64,000 nucleotides of DNA from Oegoconia quadripuncta. Lineage: Eukaryota; Arthropoda; Insecta; Lepidoptera; Autostichidae. The DNA is taken from positions 18,787,124 to 18,851,123 of the forward strand of contig OX438741.1 of assembly GCA_949316235.1 (NCBI GenBank), read 5' to 3'. Shown here one piece after another: positions 31,849 to 43,666 of the stretch. Under the pieces are notes generated by a model. That model searched no databases. It had not been told where the DNA came from and saw nothing but the letters and a program-made list of their open reading frames with translations. The first letter of the stretch is position 1. Every line of letters begins with the position of its first letter. Position numbers and translations under genes: made by a program.

Positions 31849-31955
31849 CATTGCATTCGTATTCGCTTTCGATTAGCGAAGTTAAGCAATGTCTGGCGCG
31901 GTCAGTCCTTGGATGGGTGACCACTAGTGGCATTTTAATACACGTGCTTCCATAC
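31849..31955 (+). mobile_element. 5S rRNA-like SINE, partial
   Basis: GCGAAGTTAAGCAATGTCTG (31876-), GCGCGGTCAGTCCTTGGATG and GGTGACCACTAGTGGCATTT. Closer to 5S rRNA than the copy at 23.4 kb. Only the head and a little body remain. Confidence 0.7.
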
Positions 31956-31994
31956 TTCAGAGGGCACTTTAACTTTCCCGGTTGCTTTCATTTG

Positions 31995-32165
31995 AAGGCA
32001 TTAACTGGATACTTGTTTGACCACAATTTCACCTGATTGAAAGTATCAATGTCGTCGAAGATGAAGCAGGCGATCCGAGTAAATACCTATCCACTCTGCT
32101 TTTGAAGATCCTAAGGTTGTAAGATTCAGGAAAGACTGACGCCGGAAGGGAGTTCCATGCCTTGG
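31995..32165 (-). mobile_element. CR1/Jockey-like LINE 3' end
   Basis: Inverse of the WNSLPASVF terminus: ACCACAATTTCACCTGATTG, GTAAATACCTATCCACTCTG and GAAGGGAGTTCCATGCCTTG. More diverged than 985-1320. Confidence 0.65.
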
Positions 32166-32279
32166 CTGTTCTATCCTGATATATCCTGTAATATTTTTGA
32201 AAGACCTCTCCAACAACATCCCACGTGATGGAGTAGCTGTAGGTACGTTGTAATATAAAAAAATAATCCCCACTTTATG

Positions 32280-32825
32280 AGTAATGGAGATACTTAGAGA
32301 TAGGTTTAAAGAGTATAATACTCCAATATTTTCGTTACAGTACATATATAAGTCTATAAAAATATAGCATCATTTAGTAAAAAAGTGATAAACGTGATGT
32401 CAATACAAGGTATAAAGATAAATTTGCAGTTCATGTAAGCAGACTCCGCAAAATTAGTAATTCATTCAGAGGGCTATGCATACGTTTTTTCAATAAGGTT
32501 CCCATTGATGTACTAAATTTTCCTTTCAATTTTTCAATGAATTTAAAGATTTTATAAAACAGAAACTTATTAAGAAAGCATATTATAAAATATCACACTA
32601 TTTGGATGATAATCATTCATTGACGTAAACAGCTCGTTCGCATGCCAGTCTATTTCACATGTGCTTTTTTGTAATATAAAACACATTTTTAAAAAGAGCA
32701 ATCCCTTGAATTTCTTGCTTGTTCTTCTCAGAGGAAAATTGCCTTTCGAATGTAAAATCTGAATATTTTAAGTGAACCCAGTGTACCTACAAAATAGAGC
32801 ATTTTTGACTATGACCAAAAAAAAA
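32280..32825 (+). mobile_element. CR1-like LINE 3' end
   Basis: Same family as 7500-8105: GATAAACGTGATGTCAATAC, GTAAGCAGACTCCGCAAAAT, ATGATAATCATTCATTGACG and 3' UTR TTTCTTGCTTGTTCTTCTCA. Frames are broken. Confidence 0.7.
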
Positions 32826-33589
32826 TTTTAAAGATTTTTTTTCTTACATTGTGATTAATATGTATACCCATGTCAAATTATAGCTTTTTAGTACTAAGAG
32901 CGGACAAACAGACCGGCAGACGGTCATGGCGAAACTATAAGGATTCCTAGTTGATTACGGAAGCCTTAAATCGTTCCGTTCAAAAGAAAAAACCATTGTA
33001 AAATAGCGTGATTGGTTCCCTAGTGATCAACAACTCACATTACCATGTGTTGACAGACTTGCCTATATTTTTTTAACCATGCAGCAATTATCACTAATTG
33101 GTAGGACGTTTATTTAGTAAGGTAATACCACAGAGTTTAGATACTACAGTTTTCTAAATAGATTCCGAACGTGACTTCGCCTGTGTGGAATTAGGTTACC
33201 ATTCTGTGGCATTCCCTATTTACTAATCCGCTATAGTCCATTTCTGCGTCAAATTTTATCCAAATATGTTTAGGCGTTGTAGCGTGATACAAGTAGACAT
33301 ACATAACTATGTTATTTCTTGTAGCTTATATGGCTTCACCGATTTTTAAGTGCAATGTGTCTTAGATTCGCCTTGATCCACAGTGGGAGATCCACAGATA
33401 CAATATAAATGGTAAAAAATTCCATGATGGCGCCCGCGAAGTGTGAAATATGCTATCTGGTTTGTGAAAACTTAAATTGTTTTATTCAATCTCTCAATCA
33501 AATGCGATTTATTAAAAAATCAGAATCATCCAAATGATAACATACTTAGACATAGGTCGCTCGGCGACTATCAGCTTATTTATACAATA

Positions 33590-33750
33590 TATATTATGCT
33601 ATATTTTCCGTGTTTTATCGAATTACAAATTGTAACATAAAATCTACTTAACAGATCAACCCTTGAATCTCCTGCTCGTTCTTCTCTAGGTAGTCGGTTA
33701 TGTGAATGAGCAGTTATTTTAATATTAAGATAAAAAATGTAGTTTTCAAG
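33590..33750 (+). mobile_element. LINE 3' UTR fragment
   Basis: GATCAACCCTTGAATCTCCT GCTCGTTCTTCTC and GTGAATGAGCAGTTAT resemble the 3' UTR of the 58172-58543 copy. Confidence 0.45.
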
Positions 33751-34279
33751 TGATATTTTTAACTAATGAAACAAAGTCTTATGACTATTGAGACATCGGT
33801 GACGTCGGCGTTTCGTTTTGCCTTCTTTGGTATGGAACACTAAAAAGGCAAAAGCATTGTTTGGTGAGCTCAAAGATTATTCAATTAAAAATGCCATAGA
33901 TAAAGCCTATGGATGATGGAGTGACCGTGGCCCTGTTACCTTTGTTAGCAAACAATGATTGCGTGTATTTGAATGAGCTGACAGAGTAATGATACACCAA
34001 TAGAATCTTAATTGTATTTGTTAGGAATATAGTTTGCACAAGATTTTGCAGTTTTGAACTATTAAAACGATATGGTTTAAGTGACACTTGGTTATTCCAG
34101 GTACCTAATCGAACATTTTATGGTATTTATGTATTTTTGTATGGTCACTGTGCGTGATTTGCCATGGAATGGTATTTTTATTAACAGCTTAGGAGTAGAT
34201 ATTATCATGACTCCATAAAGGGGAATATTGTGTGGCGGTTTCTCCATTTGGCAAAGAAAGCGTTTAATACCAAGAATCA

Positions 34280-34740
34280 TCTTTTCAAAGCTCGCATTTT
34301 AAGGCAGATTCGAAAACATCTGATCAAAGTATACATATGGATAATTGCTCTATATGGAAGTGAAACGTGGACTATGACACGACTATTAAAGATTAGAAGC
34401 ATTTGAAATGTGGTGTTGGCAAAAAATGGAGAAAATAAGCTGAATGGAAAGAAAGAGCAATAGGTCCTGCAGATGGTTAATGAGAAGATAGTATTTTTGA
34501 AGATCATTGAAATCAGAAAGGGAAGATGTTGAGTCATCTGATACGACACGACAACTTTATCAAGAGCATCATTGAAGGAAATGTGGCGGTGAAGAGGAAG
34601 AGAGGAAGGCCTAGAAGAACATACATGGTACATGTAAAGGAAAAAGTAAATGCCGTGTCGTATCAGGAAGTAAAAAAAAAAGCGGAATGTAGAAAAGTGT
34701 GGATATGACTCCACCGACAAGAGAATAGCTCTTAAATTGA
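34280..34740 (+). mobile_element. Degenerate RTE LINE fragment
   Basis: Broken frames give GSETWTMT, LEAFEMWCWQKMEKIS, MLSHLIRHDNFIKSIIEGNV and KRKRGRPRRTY. The 3' end is CACCGACAAGAGAATAGCTC TTAAAT. Older than the 16.7 kb copy. Confidence 0.75.
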
Positions 34741-34981
34741 AGAGAGATGAGTAGACATGATTATATATTTTAGCGTTTAAGAAAAGACGGTCAAGTATGA
34801 GCAGGTCTGAGGGTTTCGTATTAATTCTGACTTGATACATCCAGCCGTTTCTGAGAAATTTAGCCTTGACAAACAGATAGACGGACAACAAAATGATCCT
34901 ACAAGAGTTACTTTTTACCGTTTGAGGCGCATAAAAACCTCAATGTATAAGTTTGAGAAAAGATAAAAAAAAATGTACGTG

Positions 34982-35110
34982 TACATTTTAGTGGCATGGG
35001 AGAGATTACACCAGATTGCGTGCTAGTTTAATTGGACCTAATTCGATCCTCCGCGACACGGCCCTACGTATGATTGCTCTCCATTCGTAGAATAGCCCAT
35101 ATCCTGGAGA
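34982..35110 (+). repeat. 129-bp direct repeat, copy 1
   Basis: TACATTTTAGTGGCATGGGA ... CCATATCCTGGAGA; differs from 36108-36236 at only a handful of positions. Confidence 0.75.
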
Positions 35111-36107
35111 GCGAGCGATGGTAGAAACACATTCAATTCAATGTACAGTTACTGTTAACTCGGTGTATTACAGAGTCTGAATACTTAAGTGAAATTGTTG
35201 TCAAGTGTACGGAAATAGTTCCCAGCTAAGATCAAGGAAGTATCAACGCAACTAGCATGTTTTGCTAGGTAGTAAACTTGGGTCTATACCTGCCGGGATT
35301 ACATCTTATGGTGGTTTATAAGAAATTCTACTAAATCCTGCTTAGATGTTTATAATGTCTTGCTAAATTTATACAATTATGTAGACTTATGAAGTCTAAA
35401 ATAATAGCCCTTGTTAATAAATAAATGAGAAAATTTTGAAAACTCCTCAGAAACTGTTATTACCTAAAATCACCTAACCTATCACCTATCACCTAAAATA
35501 TACAAACCACCTAAACAGCCTAATAGCCGATACAATGCCACAGATACACATAGACAAACATAGGCTCCAAATTTATAACACTGCTCTTTTTGCGTCGGGA
35601 GTAAACAATAAAATATTTTTAACAAATTAAATTACATGTCCAATAAAATACATGTCGAAGTCAAAATGAGTTTTACAGAGTTTAATAAAAATAATAAATG
35701 TAACTGTCCCTATTGTTTTGAAGTTGTGGACAATAAAGAAATTTTCTTCATCCTCTCCTACATCCTCGTCTATTAATTGCTCCAGGCAATCCTATTGACT
35801 TTGTGAGACTAATAATTAATTTTGTCGTATTTTCTTTTTTTGTAGCTCATTTATCTGTGTTACTGAGGGGTAAATTGTTTCTTTCAACTCCTTTGATTCT
35901 GTCATTGTGTCATTCTGGATTACGTTTTCTCTTTCCAATTTTATTTGTAACAAATAATCTATTTTTAACGTAATTATGTTTCGGATTTCGATTGCATTCA
36001 ACTTTTATTTTAAGAAACAACCTTAAATTTAACTTACTTACGTTTAGTCTTCTTAACCGCTGACAAACCAAAGTCTAATTTAATATTTAATTAATTTTCT
36101 TAAACGC
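35111..36107. other. Interval between direct repeats, no gene seen
   Basis: AT-rich. A 61-codon minus frame at 35816-36001 is Lys/Glu-rich but unrecognised. No primer-binding site or polypurine tract was convincing. Confidence 0.4.
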
Positions 36108-36236
36108 TACATTTTAGTGGCATGGGACAGATTACACCAGATTGGGTACTAGTTTAAATGGACCTAATTCGATCCTCCGCGACACGGCCCTACGTATGAT
36201 TGCTCTCCATTCGTAGAATAGCCCATATCCTGGAGA
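36108..36236 (+). repeat. 129-bp direct repeat, copy 2
   Basis: Same length and ends as copy 1, ~1.0 kb downstream. The DNA between them has no recognised feature. Confidence 0.75.
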
Positions 36237-37690
36237 TATTAGTTTAATTAAATATTAGATAAAATTTAGTTGTAGATTAGATTAGAGTAACAATATTCGG
36301 AACAAAAAATATCGGATATACCATAGCTGATAACCCTTTATAATATTAGGAGACTCGTTTAAAACTCGTTTTAGTTCTGTTACCACTATGCGTTTCTCGC
36401 CATCATCAATTCGCAAAGGGTAACTACACACGGAGCGTGTAGCATCAATTTCCTCATGTGGACATTAGCTACGGGTCCTCACCGGCCCTAGAGTTCCCAC
36501 GGGCGCACTTAACCCTGGGACCCGACTTAAGGAAGTTATATAGTATTACCACTATGTTATGTAGATGCATCGACCACCAACGTATTTCTTGGCGCACAGG
36601 TTAGCTCTACATGCGCAGGAGTGTCACCCGTTTATTGTCGACACATAACTAGCATTCGAAGACTTCTTCCTTCATAATGCAGAGGGCAGAGGTATGGAAC
36701 TCCAGCCAGCATCTGTATACCTCGCGTCTTACAATTTCATGTTCTCACGCTTAGGATGAATTAGCATTTACTGGGATCCCGTGTTTCATCTTCGGTGAGA
36801 ATGTGGTGAAACCTTGGTGATACACATTACCAGTCCATCATTTCTCAACATTCCCAAGTGCCTAGAGATTCCACTAGGTTACAAAAAACATAAGACATCT
36901 TCAGTTTTGTGAATGGTTTAATGTTTTCCAGAAATCAAAATATAATTTAAGTTGGCTTTTGTTTTTGACTCCAAATTTGCCCATTTGTTTATAGGCTTTG
37001 GTTAATTACGTTTCTTTATCGACAATGGGAAAATGGCAACATTCTTTTAAAAAGTTCTCTTCTATCAAAATAATTTTAGGTTTTAGATTACAATCAAAAA
37101 TGGAGATTACAATATAATGAAACCATTGATATTTAATAGTTACTAGAATTAAGTCTTCCTTACCTCAAAAAAATATTTAAAAAAATTTTAGGTCAGGCAT
37201 TATTTTTCACCGCGGCCTTAAATTCAAAATAAAACATGTTAGGAAAGTCTTTTGTACCCTTACAAAAGACTTTTATATGAAGTTCACACTTTTTGGGCTA
37301 TAGATAGCCCAATAAATCTGGAATAACCTACTCTCTAATTTTAAATGTGATTATTTTAGATGGCGGCTGAATTTCGCTAATAATCTGTCTTAGATGGCTT
37401 TCTGGAATAGGTTTTGATCTCTTAAACTTAAATTTAATTGATTTAGAGTAAACTTAAAATTTTAGAAATGTCAAAATTTTAGAGATGCTACGTAGAATAG
37501 GAAATGGGTTTAGAGCACTCTAAATTCAAATTTAAGTTTTAGAGGCCACTGCAGAATGGACACCACTGTCTGCCCAAATATTAAAACGGTTGTGTCAATT
37601 AACACTATTAATGCCAAGGTCATTCTCTTTGAACGACAGCTTCGGCAAGGCATCTAGATGCTATGTCTAGACTTCAGATGTTTCAACTTA
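36237..37690. other. No recognisable feature
   Basis: 36420-36540 is GC-richer (CTCACCGGCCCTAGAGTTCC) but not assignable. The rest is AT-rich. Confidence 0.4.
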
Positions 37691-37901
37691 ATTTTTAACC
37701 CCTGATGAAAAACGACGGGTGTTATGCGTTTGACGGCGTTGTGTAGGTATGGCCAGGACCCCAATTCTCGCACGCTGGACATTTCACTGTCGATAGACAT
37801 TGATTATCGTGTGCAAAAGTGACAAACATACCGATGTCTATCGACATTAAAATCTCGAACGGTTTAGAATGACTTCCCTGGCTTTGTCAGGGCGTGTCAT
37901 A

Positions 37902-38034
37902 GGCCCGTATTAATAAACCATTCTCAAGTATGAGAACAGTCTTATGACCGGTCTCAAGTAAACGTGTTGATTAATAAACCGAACTTGAGACCTGAAAAGC
38001 ACGTGCATTCTCAAGCAGTACTCACTTGACAAAA
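37902..38034 (+). mobile_element. Harbinger-like MITE, 5' half
   Basis: GGCCCGTATTAATAAACCAT, TGACCGGTCTCAAGTAAACG and AAGCACGTGCATTCTCAAGC match 62852-62990. It is truncated after ACTCACTTGA. Confidence 0.7.
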
Positions 38035-38199
38035 TTAATGTCAAATCTTCAAATGAATTTCAAAATTATCTCTATAATTCTAATTCTCTAATTAGAAAGA
38101 ATGTCAAAATCAATAAAAAGAAAGAAAGAAAACTTCTTGACACACTTTACTTTACGGTTTAGATATGGGTAGTTTGAAATGAAAGTCCAATCAAAAAAA

Positions 38200-38433
38200 T
38201 GTAAATAAATAAATAAATATTTCTGACACTTACACCAATCATCTAGTCCCAAACTAAGCAAAGCTTGTGCTATGGATACTAGATAACTGATAAACATACC
38301 TAAATATTTATACATCCATGACTCGGGAATAAATGTTCGTATTCATCACACAAACATTTACCCCTCGCGGGATTCGAACCCGCAACCGTTGCTTTCGCTG
38401 ACAGGGTCACTATCCACCACACCAACCGGTCGT
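38200..38433 (-). mobile_element. SINE-B2, full length
   Basis: From AAATATTTCTGACACTTACA to CACACCAACCGGTCGTC, with box B GGGATTCGAACCC on this strand. Confidence 0.85.
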
Positions 38434-38616
38434 CAGAACCGGTAAGAAATATACATAAAGAAATTAATGAATGTGGGTCAACAAAAGCAATTTCAACTAA
38501 TAATAGAGAAAAAATAAAAAAAATCGATCAAAATTACAACCACAAGTTTATACAAATAATAATGAAGATTTATGCCAACTCAAGATATTCTTTTAATGTA
38601 TAGAAACATTTATAAC

Positions 38617-38829
38617 TTAACCAATTACGTAGCTTTGATTTAAAATGTTTTGGTGGCAACTCTCGAATTTGTTAAGGAATTTTCTTATAAACTTTATTAG
38701 GTACCTATGTCGTTTATATTGAGCCAGCATGGCGGTCGGAAATTCTCGTCTATACCAGTTGACAATTGAAGAAAATTGCAATTTAAATATATTGTCACAC
38801 GTCGGTCTTCCGTTCACTAACAACTGCAA
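38617..38829 (-). CDS. Unidentified ORF, probably LINE-derived
   Basis: The 70-codon frame includes LLVNGRPTCDNIFKLQFSSI and YRREFPTAMLAQYKRHRYLI. I do not recognise a domain. Its basic composition and location among repeats suggest a decayed transposon fragment. Its Met is not a supported start. Confidence 0.2.
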   Translation of the reverse strand: MQLLVNGRPTCDNIFKLQFSSIVNWYRREFPTAMLAQYKRHRYLIKFIRKFLNKFESCHQNILNQSYVIG

Positions 38830-38934
38830 TTACTGCTTATTGCCATGTACTTAAGACTTATAGGTAGCATTGTATAGGCACTAGGTATATGAGTCTAGTT
38901 CTGTTTGCATTTATTTTAACATACATAACGTCGC

Positions 38935-39470
38935 GACCTCTATCCCAAATGGAGTGGTCAGAGATATTCCAATATTAGCGTTGTGGTGTTCCAAATATTA
39001 AACGTTTAATACTTAAAACAACATCCTCATTTCACCTTTCGAAATGAATCTGAAACCAAGTTCCGACAAGACGCTGCTCCGGCAGAAACATACATACATA
39101 CTCCCACGATATTATCCCAAATGGGGTGGTCAGAGATATGCCAAACATTAGCGTTGTGGTGTTCCAAACATTAAAAGTTTAATGGTTAAAACAACATTCA
39201 TGTTTCACCTTTCGAAATGAATCTGAAACCAAGTTCCGACAAGATGCTGCTCCGACAGAAACATACATACATACTCCCACGATATTATCCCAAATGGGGT
39301 GGTCAGAGATATGTCAAACATAAGCGTTTGGGTGTTCCAAACATTAAAAGTTTCATGTTTGAAACAACATTCATGTTTCACCTTTTGAAATATACCTACA
39401 GAAATGCACACGTGACAGGAGGTGAGCTCATCGCTGGTAAAATATTGGGCTGTAGGAGGTAACATAGAAT
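38935..39470 (-). repeat. Three-unit tandem array of R-Z (~173-bp period)
   Basis: TATCCCAAATGG.GTGGTCAG recurs at 38941, 39113 and about 39287. Units 1 and 2 share GAATCTGAAACCAAGTTCCG and GAAACATACATACATACTCC. The third unit runs into the normal R-Z continuation CACACGTGACAGGAGGTGAG. Confidence 0.8.
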
Positions 39471-39532
39471 ACTACATATACTACATAACGTCACGACCTG
39501 TATCCCAAATGGGGTAGTCAGAGTTATGTTAA

Positions 39533-39940
39533 AGTCAGTAATTCATTCAAAGTGTTTTTCAATAAGGTTCCTGTTGATATACAAAATCTTCCTTTCAATA
39601 AATTTAAAGATACTATAAAACAGAAACTTATTAAGAAAGCATATTTTAAAAAAATCAGATTATTTAGATGATAAACATTCATGGACGTAAACAGCCCGTT
39701 CGCATAACAAGGCTATTTCACTACTAATAATGAAATAATATAAACTAATAATTAATAATTTTGTAATATAAAAACCTTTTTTTTTTTAAAAAAAAGAGCA
39801 ACGTTTCGAGTTTCTTGCTTGTTCTTCTCAGGATAAAATTGCCTTTTGAACAAGCAGTAGCTTAAAAAGTCTGACTATTTTAAGTGTACCCTGTGTACCT
39901 ACAAAATAAAGCATTTTTTTATTTTGATTTCATTTTGATT
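39533..39940 (+). mobile_element. CR1-like LINE 3' end
   Basis: GTTCCTGTTGATATACAAAA, AAACAGAAACTTATTAAGAA, TTTCTTGCTTGTTCTTCTCA and TACAAAATAAAGCATT. It interrupts R-Z sequence, which resumes at 39947. Confidence 0.7.
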
Positions 39941-39946
39941 TTATGT

Positions 39947-40150
39947 CAAACATAGCCTTTAGGTGTTCCAAACATTAAAAGTTTTATGATTGAAACAACA
40001 TTCACATTTCACCATTCGAAATATCCATAAAATGCAGACGTGACATAAGTGCGTCCATCGCCGTTAAAACCTGCAAATCGGTAGACATTTTTTGATGGAC
40101 ATCCACAGGAAGAGGCGGGTTGGCTCTATTCCTTTTCACGTGCCTAAACC
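39947..40150 (-). repeat. R-Z repeat, remainder
   Basis: TAGGTGTTCCAAACATTAAA, ACATTCACATTTCACCATTC and CCACAGGAAGAGGCGGGTTG. Together with 39480-39530 it forms one R-Z copy split by the LINE. Confidence 0.6.
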
Positions 40151-40236
40151 AAACAGCAGTCTTACAATTTCTTTTCAATAATCAGTTTTGAGTCAACATT
40201 CTACACAGAATATCTCCACGTTTCAGTTTACAACTC

Positions 40237-40757
40237 TAACGAGACGCCATGCGACTCGTTTGTTCTCTTTATTCAGTATTCTCCTTGTTTGTTTCTTTTT
40301 CGATTAAGTCATAATATTTTAAATTCAAAATTTGAACTCTGCCTGTTCTTTCTCTCTCTCTCTTTCTGAGTAGCTTTTGTTTAATCAGTTCATAATTTAC
40401 TGTTACAAAGACGGGACGTATACTCTTATATTATCATTGTTTGAACTACAAAACTAAATAAATTCAGATTACCGCTTAAAAAAAAAAAAAAGAATAAACT
40501 GAATTTATTTAGTTTTGTTTAATCAGTTCATAATTTACCGTCACAAAGACTGGACATATAATTTTCTATTATTATTGTTTGAATTACAAAACTAAATAAA
40601 TTCAGTTCTGAACTGATTAACCAAAAGATAGAGAGAAAAATGAAAGAACAGGCGGAGTTCAAATTTTGAATTTAAAATGTTATGACTTAACCGAAAAAGA
40701 AACAAACAAGGAGAATACTGAATAAAGAGAACCAACGAGTCGCATGGCGTCTCGTTA
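40237..40757. mobile_element. 521-bp foldback with internal direct repeats
   Basis: The arms 40237-40391 and 40609-40757 are inverted (TAACGAGACGCCATGCGACT / AGTCGCATGGCGTCTCGTTA). The centre holds two ~95-bp direct repeats starting TTAATCAGTTCATAATTTAC, and a small inverted pair CTAAATAAATTCAG/CTGAATTTATTTAG. Confidence 0.75.
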
Positions 40758-41207
40758 CACAACTAATTCAATAGCTACGGACCGATATACGAACGGACAG
40801 ATGGAGAGAGCAGAGTGACACCAATAGGGCTCAGTGTCTCAGTGTGTGACTGGTGGCTGGATCCCACCTAGGATGCCGACGATGAAGGTGATAAGATGTA
40901 TACATATATGAAGTTGGGCGCCGTGAGATTTATAACAGGGTCGTGGCATCGCACCTATCGGTCCAGCAGATTTGTACGGGAGATGTCAACGAATAAACAA
41001 CCTTGGAATAAAGTGAAGTCCTGTGTTTTATTTAGCACTCACATGCTTACACTTTTAGAATATAATGTACTACGCAATAGCGAAAGACGATAGCCCGAAT
41101 GGCAACAGCGCGAAGACGATATTGCGAAAGTACCATTGCACGAAAGTTTAATTTTCGGAGAAGCCAAAGGGATCTAAGCCCATACAGCCATGACTTATTT
41201 CTCTTAT

Positions 41208-41520
41208 TTCTTCAATTTATTAGTCAGTCTCAGTTAAAACAAGTAATTCGACGTATACTTGGCGTATACAGACTCTAGTCATGGTCAAGTCATTCTTCAG
41301 TAAAGTGGCAGAATGCTTTACAAAAGATTTTGGTGGCTTCTTGTAGGAACCCAAAAGCTCCGTTACGCACTTTAATTTACACTTCCCTTCACTTGTACAC
41401 CATCACTAACGTTTGCTGCACAATATTATGCCATTATTAAGCTTCAAAAGTTAGAATGCACAAATTATAAGAATTATAATGAAAAATGCAACTTCACTCG
41501 CCGAGATCCCGCCTAAAAGC
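41208..41520 (-). mobile_element. Second copy of the 379-bp retroposon-like element
   Basis: CGTATACTTGGCGTATACAG, GGTCAAGTCATTCTTCAGTA, CTCCGTTACGCACTTTAATT and CAACTTCACTCGCCGAGATC match 11655-11955. It contains an extra ~25 bp (CACTAACGTTTGCTGCACAA). Confidence 0.7.
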
Positions 41521-41999
41521 CCCTGATTCTGTAGCTCTATCTATCCGATATGACAGTTTATTGTTCTTAGCAAGTCGACGGCAAAAACGTCAAATCCTTG
41601 AGGACCGGAATGTGGCCACGCATACAGCATTGTTATACAGCATTACAGTTTTTTTTTTATTTTCATCAGACATAGGTACTTCTGTTTCTCGACATTATTT
41701 AACAACTCGGCCACTTATCGGGGCAAATCCATTTTAATGGCGTACAATTGGAAGACTAATGAAAACCAATATAAAACGTACCGATTCTAGATAATACGAT
41801 TATTTATAACATTCGAATCCACAATGGAAGAATAGATTATTTGATTTTGCCATTATGACCATAATGTAAGTACACTCGAATACAATAATACGTATCTGTT
41901 TACCACAACATCTTCAATGTATATGTTATCATCAAAATCGGTTCAGCAAAAAAAATTGTCTATACATGGTGAAACGCGTCTAACACCTGTTTACTGGTG

Positions 42000-42870
42000 A
42001 ATCCAATCCTGACTACGAACAACTTTACTGCTGCCCATTATTGATTATGCTGATGTATGCATGTTGGACGCTACTGAGGAACTGTTAAACAAACTAGACA
42101 GACTTCAAAATCTTTGTATACGTTTTATCTTCGGTTTGCGTAAATTTGATCACGTGTCTCAGTTCCGGTCCCAACTCAAATGGCTACCAATTCGACTCCG
42201 CAGAAATAGTCATATTCTCTGTCTCTTGTATAAAATTCTCTTTAATCCTACTTCTCCAAATTACTTGCGTGAGCGATTTAATTTTATGCGTTCCCCTTCT
42301 AAACCCTCTCGATCTCACATGGCATCCCTTCTGCGCTTTCCTTCTACTCCGACTTCAGACTTCTACAACTATTCTTTCTCCATACATGCAGTTAGACTTT
42401 GGAATTCACTTCCCACCGACGTACGTGATAGTCAGTCGTTACCGATCTTCAAATCGCGACTGAAGGAGCATTACCTTAAACTGTCTCAATAGATTATTAT
42501 TATTATTTGTGTACATTTGTTTAAGTATATATCATATTTATTTATAGGTTTTGTATTTATTTTTATCATATTAGATTATATATTTTATTATATTTATTTA
42601 TATTATAACAACCCCATAATTAAGTATGTATGTCATTGACATGGTTGTTATTTTCTCTATTTATTAGTTGTATGTTTGTTTATAACTACTGTTTTTGTAA
42701 GTGTACTCGCTGTCTACTTTTACGTTACCTCATCAATTTGTCTCCTTACTGAGGTTTGCTGGAAGAGATCTCTTATAGAGATAAGCTCGCCTTTTGTATA
42801 TTTTAATATTCTCCTGTTTTTTGTTTTGTTTGACGTGTATGCTTATATACAATAAAGTGTTAATAACTTT
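42000..42870 (+). mobile_element. CR1-like LINE: C-terminal ORF plus 3' UTR
   Basis: Open frame from about 42028 (LLPIIDYADVCMLDATEELL), QNLCIRFIFGLRKFDHVSQF, WLPIRLRRNSHILCLLYKIL and AVRLWNSLPTDVRDSQSLPI to FKSRLKEHYLKLSQ, stop at 42490. W-L-P-I-R and LWNSLP...FKSRLKEH are CR1/Jockey-group C-terminal motifs. The 3' UTR has a hairpin GATCTCTTATAGAGATAAGC and ends ACAATAAAGTGTTAATAA. The RT catalytic core is missing, so it is 5' truncated. The unbroken ~155-codon frame suggests fairly recent arrival. Confidence 0.8.
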
Positions 42871-42879
42871 CCACTAGCA

Positions 42880-43280
42880 AGAAAAGCCGAACGAAAGTAA
42901 ACCATCCTGAAACCGCCCTTTGTATGGAAGTTCAACAATTTCCGGCTGAATTCAGCTATGTTTTCTAATGGATAATCAGGAGTGGCTTCTTAATCAGGAG
43001 TGGAGTCACCAAAAAATAACAAAGTCTTAGCCATGTTTGATGAAAATCGGTTAAGCCGTTTCGAATATATTTAGCTTTTAACACAGTTGGTTTGATCCAT
43101 CTGGATGAACTTGAGGGTTTACAAAATTTTCAATGTACTTATTAATTTTATCCTCAGTTTGAAAAGGATGGAAATCGCAAAAAAAAATCGATTAACTTTA
43201 ATGGTTATTTTACGAGAAATACGGGTGAATTTGGCTTGTAAGGTAAATGGTACTTACCTACTCCTATATATAAATATAAA
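42880..43280. other. No recognisable feature
   Basis: AT-rich; a 70-codon frame at 43105 is Lys/Asn/Ile-rich without a domain. Confidence 0.4.
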
Positions 43281-43289
43281 TAATATATA

Positions 43290-43517
43290 CACACAGCGCC
43301 ATCTAGTTCCGCACTAAGCAATTAGGCTTGTATTTTGGTTACCAGATGGTTGATACATTTTTTTTTGTAAATAAATACTTATTATAAATGAAAACGTCCA
43401 TAACTTGGGTACACATGTCCGTATTCATCACACAAACATATGCCCCTACCGGGATTCGAACCCGCAACCTTTTGGTATAGTGATCAGAGTTGCTAACCAC
43501 TACACCAAACAGGTCGT
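43290..43517 (-). mobile_element. SINE-B, full length
   Basis: AGCGCCATCTAGTTCCGCAC to CACTACACCAAACAGGTCGTC, with an intact box B. Confidence 0.85.
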
Positions 43518-43666
43518 CAAATATATTGAGAGACGGCACACAGCGCCATCTAGTTTCATTTTAAAAGTAACGGCTTTTATTATGTTAACCAGACCACAGA
43601 ATTCTTATGATATTTTAAGAATGAAAATACAGTTATAATAATAACACCCAGATTTAAGACAAATTA

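Noticed and set aside
31849..31955. Functional 5S rRNA gene
   Set aside because: Only the middle ~50 bp resembles 5S, and the flanking extension is shared with another dispersed copy, so it is a SINE.
34982..36236. Firm call of an LTR retrotransposon
   Set aside because: No TG...CA termini, primer-binding site, polypurine tract or gag/pol remnants between the repeats.
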